6,319 bases of DNA from Opitutales bacterium (GTDB lineage: Bacteria; Verrucomicrobiota; Verrucomicrobiia; Opitutales; JAFGAQ01), in contig JAQVLM010000200.1 in NCBI GenBank assembly GCA_028704125.1, positions 1 to 6,319 of the forward strand, read 5' to 3'. The notes under the pieces are model-generated. The model was not told where the DNA came from and made no database searches. It worked only from the letters and a program-made list of their open reading frames with translations. The position numbers were made by a program, and so were the translations under genes. Below are positions 1-5,500 of this stretch, piece by piece (within the stretch, counting starts at the first letter, position 1; each line of letters starts with the position of its first letter).

Positions 1-285
1 TTTTAGGGCCTTGAGGACGTAGGCGTAAAGGTCCGTGCTATCCACCTCAAGGGTCTGCGGGATGTCGAAATTATCGAAGTAAAACTCAGCATCGGAGCCC
101 CAATGCTTTGTTAGGCCCGCCGCGATGCTTTGCGTAGCGTGCTTGTAGCTCGTCGAATCAGTGTTCTCCTTTTTGAGAGGAAAGTCGAAGAAAGGGCAAA
201 TCCCTTGCTTAACATTGGGAGCTAGCTGGCTCATCGCGTTGAGTTCGCCCCGCTTCGCCTTGAGGAATGGAATGTATTGTATCAT
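1..285 (-). CDS. Beta-family protein, N-terminal 95 residues (partial, runs off left edge)
   Basis: The start codon is ATG at 285-283 and the frame stays open to base 1, giving 95 residues with no stop, so the C-terminal part is outside the window. The beginning, MIQYIPFLKAKRGELNAM, matches the hallmark N-terminus of the beta protein family (Pfam Beta_protein, sometimes called sce7725-like): a short strand, then P-x-L-K-x-K-x-G-E and an alanine. A second stretch, KQGICPFFDFP, fits the following strand, which in the family reads like 'i.PlfelP'. The biochemical activity of this family is not established as far as I know; members are common next to XRE regulators and other accessory genes. The ATG overlaps the stop of the upstream peptidase gene (ATGA), and no Shine-Dalgarno sequence is seen, so translational coupling is likely. 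As last visible gene of the operon it could be the effector or toxin, but that is inference. The family call rests mainly on the N-terminal motif. Confidence 0.72.
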   Translation of the reverse strand, partial: MIQYIPFLKAKRGELNAMSQLAPNVKQGICPFFDFPLKKENTDSTSYKHATQSIAAGLTKHWGSDAEFYFDNFDIPQTLEVDSTDLYAYVLKALK

Positions 286-1157
286 GGTTTGAAGATTATG
301 GTACGGACGTTGTGCTCGTTTATGATTTTACCATAACGTGCGTAGTTCCCCGACTCGCGAGTAAGAAGGCCGGCAATGATACTTGGGTGTACACCCTGCT
401 CGGCAGCATAAGCTCTCACGGCGCGGTCGCTCGGGTCGTATTTTGGGGTACAGTTGCGCCAGGAATTACGGTCGACGAGAGAATCCTTCGCTAGACGGTT
501 AGCTGCCTTTTCGGTGAGTTCTGACTCCTCTGCCTCGACGTCAAAGAACACCGGCTCCTTAAGCTTGTCGTTGTGCAAAACGAGATGCGCGAGTTCGTGG
601 AGAAGCGTGAACCAGAAATAATCGAGACGCGGGTAGCGGAGGCTCATCGCCACTACGGGATGTCCGGTGCTCAGATGAAAGACTGCGCCATCCGTCTTCA
701 TTCCTGGCAGCGAGTAAATATAAACAAGTATGACACCAAGCTTGAAGAGGATTACGGGCAGCTTGCAAAGAACCTGTGGGTCCACGCTCAATCGCGCTAG
801 TTCCTTCAGGTGATCCTTGGTGATGCCTATAAAGGCAGGGAACTCTTCTGCGAGACAGCGGTGTTCCGCTTCGACTCGGGCCCGGGCCTGCCAAATCGCC
901 ATAAGGTCTTCGTTCGCATTAGGGGCCTTGCGGAAAAGTGTGGGCTGTTTAGCGAGAGGGAGTCCGAAGAATACTGTCGCCAGCGGAGAGTAGTCGTCCA
1001 CTGTTTTCAGCCATCGACGCGCCACGAGTTCCTTGCGAGGGATACTAGCGATTACTTTTTTGAATTCGCAGAAACGCTCGAACAGTTCGCGGGCATCGAC
1101 TTCTGGTGTCTGCGTGGTGTGAGTGAAATCTGCCCAGTCTTCGTCTTTCTTACTCAT
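282..1157 (-). CDS. ImmA/IrrE-family zinc metallopeptidase (COG2856/DUF955 type), without HTH
   Basis: This 291-residue protein carries the gluzincin-like motif HELAH at residues 187-191 (zinc ligands His187 and His191, catalytic Glu188), preceded by the family signature MSLRYPRLDYFWFTLL. The third ligand is probably a glutamate in E-x-E-L-T-E-K-A-A-N-R-L-A (Glu213 or Glu216). ImmA and IrrE peptidases cut or inactivate DNA-binding repressors (ImmR, DdrO) after DNA damage, and related proteins are antitoxin subunits. Residues 40-130 (RRWLKT, then AxFRKA and AxxQAR-like segments) resemble the linker found between HTH and peptidase in fused XRE-ImmA proteins. No HTH is visible in the N-terminal 40 residues, while a stand-alone HTH gene lies two genes upstream. 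The start follows the GNAT stop by one base, with a GGAAG ribosome-binding sequence at 1171-1167. The stop overlaps the beta-family ATG by 4 bp. The XRE protein of the same operon is the obvious candidate partner or substrate, which is inferred from position. Confidence 0.9.
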   Translation of the reverse strand: MSKKDEDWADFTHTTQTPEVDARELFERFCEFKKVIASIPRKELVARRWLKTVDDYSPLATVFFGLPLAKQPTLFRKAPNANEDLMAIWQARARVEAEHRCLAEEFPAFIGITKDHLKELARLSVDPQVLCKLPVILFKLGVILVYIYSLPGMKTDGAVFHLSTGHPVVAMSLRYPRLDYFWFTLLHELAHLVLHNDKLKEPVFFDVEAEESELTEKAANRLAKDSLVDRNSWRNCTPKYDPSDRAVRAYAAEQGVHPSIIAGLLTRESGNYARYGKIINEHNVRTIIFKP

Positions 1158-1158
1158 A

Positions 1159-1821
1159 TTAGCTGGCTTCCATAAGTTGAATTGCGAGGGCCTGCGGAAG
1201 CTCGAAATATGCGAGCGACTGCGAATCCTCCTTGCCTTTTACGTTCACCATCTTGAGCCTCCTGTAGAAGACTTCTGCCTTCGGAAGCGCATGCAGGCAA
1301 AAACCAGGACGGAGCTTGAGTGCATTCACGGCGAAAAGCTGTGCTGCACGAAGGACAATCCGGCCCAACCCCCGGAATTCACGAGGTCGAAAAACGCAAT
1401 CGCGGTTCCATGGAGCCACAGCAACAAACTTGACGTAGAAAATGTCGCCGGTCTCAAGTGAGCTCTCTTCCGGATGATAAATCAGGCAGGCGGCCTGTGG
1501 CTTGCCATCTGCGTAGAGATGAAACCACTCGTATTCGTCGCCTACATAAGCGACTGCCTTCCTAAACCAGTCCCAGCCAATGTCCTCTGTCGATATTGAG
1601 GAGAGGATTTCATTCTGTCTCATCTCGTCGGGCTCAGCCTGCTGAATCTGTTCGAAAAGTTCGAGCCACCCCTGCTTCCATAGGGCGTCGCACTCCACAG
1701 AGGACAATAAGCTCCAGCCGTGGATAATCTGATAGGGAACTCTTCGCGAACTAACGTGAATCAGTTCTCCATTCTCAATCTCCTGGAGAGTGCATTTTTT
1801 CTTATTGCTTGATGTGCTCAT
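1159..1821 (-). CDS. GNAT-fold N-acetyltransferase-like protein, possible toxin
   Basis: The protein has 220 residues and its C-terminal half looks like a Gcn5-related acetyltransferase. Residues 127-140 (IFYVKFVAVAPWNR) fit strand beta4. They are followed by R150-G-L-G153-R-I155, an acetyl-CoA pyrophosphate loop of the R-x-x-G-x-G/A type in which the last small residue is Ile, and then an amphipathic helix (VLRAAQLFAVNAL). Residues 178-191, with A-L-P-K-A-E-V-F-Y-R-R-L-K-M, match the typical end 'a..FYerlGF' and supply Tyr186 as a possible general acid. Residues 1-90 are not recognised. GNAT proteins beside small HTH or RHH regulators are often type II toxins that acetylate aminoacyl-tRNA, but the substrate here is unknown, and the length exceeds the usual 160-190 residues. 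The gene lies between XRE (30 bp upstream) and the ImmA peptidase (1 bp downstream). No clear Shine-Dalgarno sequence precedes ATG 1821. The frame upstream is open back to the XRE stop, so a longer non-ATG start is conceivable. Confidence 0.65.
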   Translation of the reverse strand: MSTSSNKKKCTLQEIENGELIHVSSRRVPYQIIHGWSLLSSVECDALWKQGWLELFEQIQQAEPDEMRQNEILSSISTEDIGWDWFRKAVAYVGDEYEWFHLYADGKPQAACLIYHPEESSLETGDIFYVKFVAVAPWNRDCVFRPREFRGLGRIVLRAAQLFAVNALKLRPGFCLHALPKAEVFYRRLKMVNVKGKEDSQSLAYFELPQALAIQLMEAS

Positions 1822-1835
1822 CGTTAAAGAGGCAT

Positions 1836-1855
1836 GTGACAGTGAAAACAGTCAC
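1836..1855 (-). other. Small inverted repeat over the XRE stop codon
   Basis: GTGAC at 1836-1840 and GTCAC at 1851-1855 are inverted copies that would form a 5-bp stem around a 10-base loop in the mRNA, covering the XRE stop codon (1854-1852). There is no following T-run, so it is not a convincing terminator. At most it could modulate translation of the GNAT gene starting at 1821. It may be chance. Confidence 0.25.
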
Positions 1856-2217
1856 TTAGTCTTGTTGGTTCCAAGAAGTTTCGCAGCAAGTTCGTCGGTG
1901 GTTAGTTTTCCTGACTGTATTTCCTCAACGATTGCGCGCACAGCGGCTCCAAGACTGGGGCTGGCTTCGGTGAGACGCTTGAGTTCGACCAAAGCGGAGC
2001 GATAATCGTGTTTCTTCAGTTCGTCCGGCGTTGCACGAAGCTTCTGGGCTATCATGACTAGGGTATCTTGCGAAGGGAAACGGCGACCTAATTCCACATC
2101 CGAAAGAAAAGGTGCTGAGATGTTTGCCGCTTTTGCCACGTCGCGAAGCGAAAGACCCGCGGCTTCGCGGAGTTCTCGCAGTCGCTGTCCCATTGATGTG
2201 CCAGAGTTGAAATTCAT
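1852..2217 (-). CDS. XRE-family helix-turn-helix transcriptional regulator
   Basis: This small protein of 121 residues has a Cro/C1-type HTH at about residues 9-69: GQRLRELREAAGLSLRDVA, then ISAPFLSDVELGRRFPS (recognition-helix region) and TLVMIAQKL. The remaining 50 residues are helical and charged (AAVRAIVEEIQSGKLTTDEL) and may dimerise or contact a partner. It is first in an operon with GNAT, ImmA-like peptidase and beta-family genes. A palindrome with a TAAGCTTA core lies immediately upstream, so autorepression is likely. Two starts are possible. ATG 2217 gives MNFNSGTSMGQRL, and ATG 2193 (Met9) begins exactly where XRE domains usually begin. Neither has a convincing Shine-Dalgarno sequence. 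Start 2217 would sit about 6 bases after a putative -10, which would make a leaderless mRNA. In related systems this HTH is fused to the ImmA domain; here it is separate, so it may be the antitoxin, the peptidase substrate, or both. HTH call is firm; the role is inferred. Confidence 0.93.
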   Translation of the reverse strand: MNFNSGTSMGQRLRELREAAGLSLRDVAKAANISAPFLSDVELGRRFPSQDTLVMIAQKLRATPDELKKHDYRSALVELKRLTEASPSLGAAVRAIVEEIQSGKLTTDELAAKLLGTNKTK

Positions 2218-2241
2218 GTAAGCTTATGTAAGCTTACATAA
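2216..2241. promoter_or_regulatory. Operator-like palindrome with overlapping direct repeat
   Basis: TTATGTAAGCTTACATAA at 2224-2241 is a perfect 18-bp palindrome centred on AAGCTT. The 10-bp unit ATGTAAGCTT occurs twice in tandem (2216-2225 and 2226-2235), so the palindromic core TAAGCTTA is present at 2219-2226 and 2229-2236. The centres are 10 bp apart, about one helical turn. The left copy reaches the XRE start codon. XRE regulators bind such inverted repeats as dimers, so this is the likely autoregulatory operator. The match of protein to site is inference from position. Confidence 0.8.
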
Positions 2242-2252
2242 GGAATTGTCAA
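2223..2252 (-). promoter_or_regulatory. Putative sigma70-type promoter of the XRE-GNAT-ImmA-beta operon
   Basis: On the minus strand a perfect -35 hexamer TTGACA lies at 2252-2247. Two -10 candidates follow: CATAAG at 2228-2223 (4 of 6 matches, spacer 18) and TACATA at 2230-2225 (3 of 6, spacer 16). With the first, transcription would begin around base 2217, the A of the first possible XRE ATG. The -10 and spacer coincide with the palindromic operator, so a bound repressor would block polymerase. The -35 is strong; the -10 is weak and the start site is a prediction. Confidence 0.6.
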
Positions 2253-2322
2253 GCGCATCCCATTCTTCGGAAAAATAGGGTCGGTCTATGTGGTTCACTG
2301 AGTAGAATCCAAAATAATCCCC

Positions 2323-2488
2323 CTCAGGCTTAAGGGCTTCTCTGAAGAATGCTTGGAACAGGTGTTCGGTGTAGGTGCGGGATTATTCGATCTCGGCTTC
2401 AACTTCCCGACTGTCAAATGGTCATGAGTGATTCGATCCGTTCCACAATGGCGGCTTGGTCGGCGATTGGAGGTAGTGGGAGGGGTTG
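2323..2488 (-). pseudogene. hsdS: Decayed 3' end of a type I restriction specificity subunit gene (hsdS remnant)
   Basis: Read leftward from 2488, the peptide QPLPLPPIADQAAIVERIES carries the conserved HsdS signature PLPPLaEQ..IV.rvesLm. The frame hits TGA at 2416-2414. Shifting by one base restores homology: DSREVEAEIE (2415-2386), then a TAA nonsense codon at 2385-2383, then SRTYTEHLFQAFFREALKPEG (2382-2320, shown here as the last conserved block). This resembles the usual HsdS ending 'LEAEIE.SRTHaehLLQavLkeAF'. So one frameshift and one stop break the gene. HsdS chooses the DNA target of type I restriction-modification enzymes; this remnant lacks both target-recognition domains and cannot work. 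Bases 2489-2574, between it and the SIR2 gene, show nothing I recognise, so the break point is near 2488. Downstream, the frame past the remnant stays open to a stop at 2226-2224, inside the operon promoter, but that part is not recognisable. Confidence 0.8.
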
Positions 2489-2574
2489 ATAGATTCCCCT
2501 GCCCCCGCTAAGAGACTCATATTGGTCCCACTCTCTCCCCGCAAATGGAATCATCGAGGATGCCCTTTGACTGG

Positions 2575-5500
2575 CTACACTGAAAACGATCTTCTCACCT
2601 CGGGCAGAGGGTCGTTCGCGCAGGTATTTCTCCAGAGTTCTATGCTGGGCGGCTCCGGTTCGCCCGGACGATTCGATTTCATCCAAACACTTAGGGCTGA
2701 AACCAGGCGCGCAACATACGTTCTGAAAATGGGTTTGTCGGCCAAATCAAATTCAGATGGCAGTTCACTCTGGTTGGTCATTTCCAGAACCCCGTGCCAT
2801 GCTAACAAGCTTGAAATCATCAGTTCGATGTCAGATCTGGAAAAAGAACCCGGGGACTCCTTCAAAAGCAGAGTCAAGACGTCCAAACACATCAGCAATC
2901 CTGATTGCCTCCTGAAAATGACCCGATGAATTAATGTCAAAATCAGCTCCGAAGAGTAGATTGGAACATGTTTTCGTTCAGCTAGTTGCACCCAATGCCG
3001 AACCGCTTCGGCTGCTGCCGCAACACACTCTTCTGAATCTGAACGCAAATCTTCAAGGATCCGGAGAGTGGTCTCGTCAGATTTCTCGGGGAGATGAATC
3101 AAAATGTAGGGCAAAGAGACCGTCGGATAAAAGCCAACATCCCGCATTTCATCCAGACACACTGACAACGACTTCCATTCATCTTCGGTCATGTCACTCA
3201 CGTTCGGTATGACAGCGCGTGAGAGATACTGCGGAATCTCCTTTACCGTGGATTCGATGTGTCTCACGGTAAACCTGCCGAAAGAATCTCGACCCAGTGC
3301 CATTTTATGTGCATTCCACCAACGAACTACCCTCTCAAGCAGAGCTTTGGATTCTGACGGTGTCCATTGGATCAAACCAGAGGGATCCGCGCTACCACAC
3401 ACCAGCGGTTTTGACACCAAGGCGACTTCCCTGATGAACGGGTCGACCTCCCAAGGATGTTCGATAGCGAAACTACCGTTGTCGTTTTTCCGAACACAAC
3501 AGGAAAAGGGAATCTTCAGGATACGGGCCTTTACCAGAGAAGAAACGTCTTTGTCAGGTGGTGAGGGAAGGAGCAGATACCCGTATGGGGTTATGTTTGG
3601 GTTGTCTGGTAGACCGAAGGCATTCTGTTTTTCCCAAAGAAGATCCGACAGTTTTTGTTCTTGCTCGGAAGACAACAGTCTGGCCTCAAAAAGTGCGATG
3701 ATCCTGTATTCCCCTCTCCTCCGAGCTTCACCTGTTTCGCTGGGAATTCGAAGAAACAACCAATCTGCTGCTTCTTTGATTCCGGTTGCGAGTTCGGACG
3801 GGATGCTTGACATTCCCCGAATACGCTCAGTGGGAAAGAAACCGATCGGATCAGGAGAGACTTGGGCAATACTCACATTCTGGTGAATCTTGGATCTCAA
3901 TAGAGGCAATCTCAGAAGCTCAGGCAGCCACTTCAGAAGGAGCTCAGGATCTGCAGCAAAGAACAGTCGCTTAAACCAAGGCGCAGCATATTCATGGAGT
4001 GTAAGATGTTGGCACACACTTGGGTTGGTGTGGTATTTCAAGGCAAGCGCAAAGGACGAATCGAGTGCATTCGGTTTCATCCTTAAGACCAATCTGGAAA
4101 GAACTTCTGGTAGAACTCGAAGAAGTTTCTCCTGAGTGGAGTTTCCTGCAGGCACTGTATCGAGCTCGGAAATTTCCTTTCCCAAGATTCCGAAGCACCA
4201 ATCATGCAGTCGGACAGCCGTCGAACGGTCCATGAGCGCAACTTGAGTCCGACTTAAGAAATCGCCATCCTTGATGTTCTCAAATCGGCATGCCCGGATG
4301 TAAACGGAAGGACCGCCAAACCCAAAAGATTCCGTTACCCAACGACTTGCAGCAGTCACTGCTCTGCTCCAGTTGGTGAAGGATGGCAACTGCATGGGAA
4401 GACCCACCTGTTCAAAGAGCCGGATACAGGCAAATGCAGGGAGGTAATTCTCTACCGGGGCTCCATCCCAATGTTCAGTTATCGTAAACTGACCAGAATC
4501 AAAGCTATGAGTATTACTCGTTTTGGTGAATTTTTTCGGAGGCGTTTTGATTACTTCGTCAAAGTATTCAATCAATGACCACGGATTGCAGTCCAAAGCC
4601 TTCAATTCTTGCCAACGATCCCTAAACTCCTCCACAAGAATCGGTGTAGAACTCCAATCCAGAAGATTTTCCACTGCAAAAAGCAGATAGGAGCACCAAC
4701 CCTCAAGGGACAGGAGCTCAATACTTCTACCTTGCTTATTGAGTGTTTTGCGGACGCGTTCAAGAACACCGCGCAGGAGGGACCTCGCTTCACCGAGATC
4801 ATCCAGTTCGATGAGCAAACCTGCTTTCCACATCGACGCCTGCAGGTTTTGCGATGCGGGTTGCCATTTTTGCAGCAATTCTTTCGTTTCGCATCGGTCA
4901 AGGTTCCATATCGCCCTCAAAGCAATTTCATACTGGAAACGGTCCTGATGCCGAGATGCACTGGCAATCACCAGATCAATCTGGCCTTTCAGTTGATCCC
5001 ACCGCCCTTCATTACACATCTCTCGAGATTCCCTCAGTAAGGCGAATGCCAACTCAAACCAGCAATCTTCAACATCCTGAAGTGAGGCCGAAGCAATAGG
5101 CATATCGATTTGCTTCGGTCGTTCATGCAATCGTTGTTGAAGGATGGGAAGGTGTTCAATTACGACCTTTTCAAAGGGCTTGATCGATTCTTGGAAGAGC
5201 GGAACCATCGCAATTTCCAAGCGCCAGTTGATTTCGCGGAATAGCAGGAGGCGATCGACTGTGGACCATTCTTCAGAAAATCTGACGAGCGAATGAATCC
5301 AATACTTCGTTCGCTCCCAGATTGACGACCGTTTTGAGTCGGGAGCTACAACCCATCGAGGATACCGTTCCCGTTCAAATTGCCACCGCTTCAATACGTT
5401 TGCGACATCCTCTGCGGTGAGCGGTGTTTCTTTCGAATGAAACAATGGAGATTCAGGGACGCTTCGAGAGGGAACGACGAGCGGCGGAAGTCCTTCGCTT

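Noticed and set aside
810..1175. Plus-strand open frame opposite the ImmA-like peptidase gene.
   Set aside because: It is antisense to a gene with a clear HELAH motif and has no protein family features.
2489..2574. A rho-independent terminator after the SIR2 gene.
   Set aside because: The G/C-rich runs around 2497-2508 do not pair with a neighbouring segment into a good stem, and no T-run follows on the minus strand.
2218..2574. A tRNA, small RNA, attachment site or CRISPR repeat in the largest gap.
   Set aside because: No cloverleaf, spaced repeats or duplicated ends are visible. The only repeats are the operator copies, and the rest is hsdS remnant or unrecognised.
2414..2686. A continuous minus-strand frame of 90 codons starting inside the SIR2 gene and ending in the hsdS remnant, as a real gene.
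   Set aside because: Its first 37 codons overlap the SIR2 C-terminus in another frame and look unlike any protein. Only the last 24 residues are HsdS-like, and homology continues past its stop in a shifted frame. I annotate the pseudogene instead.
3191..3886. Plus-strand open frame of 231 codons opposite the SIR2 gene.
   Set aside because: It has no recognisable motif, low-complexity Ser/Arg-rich composition and lies wholly antisense to a well-supported gene. It is a shadow frame.
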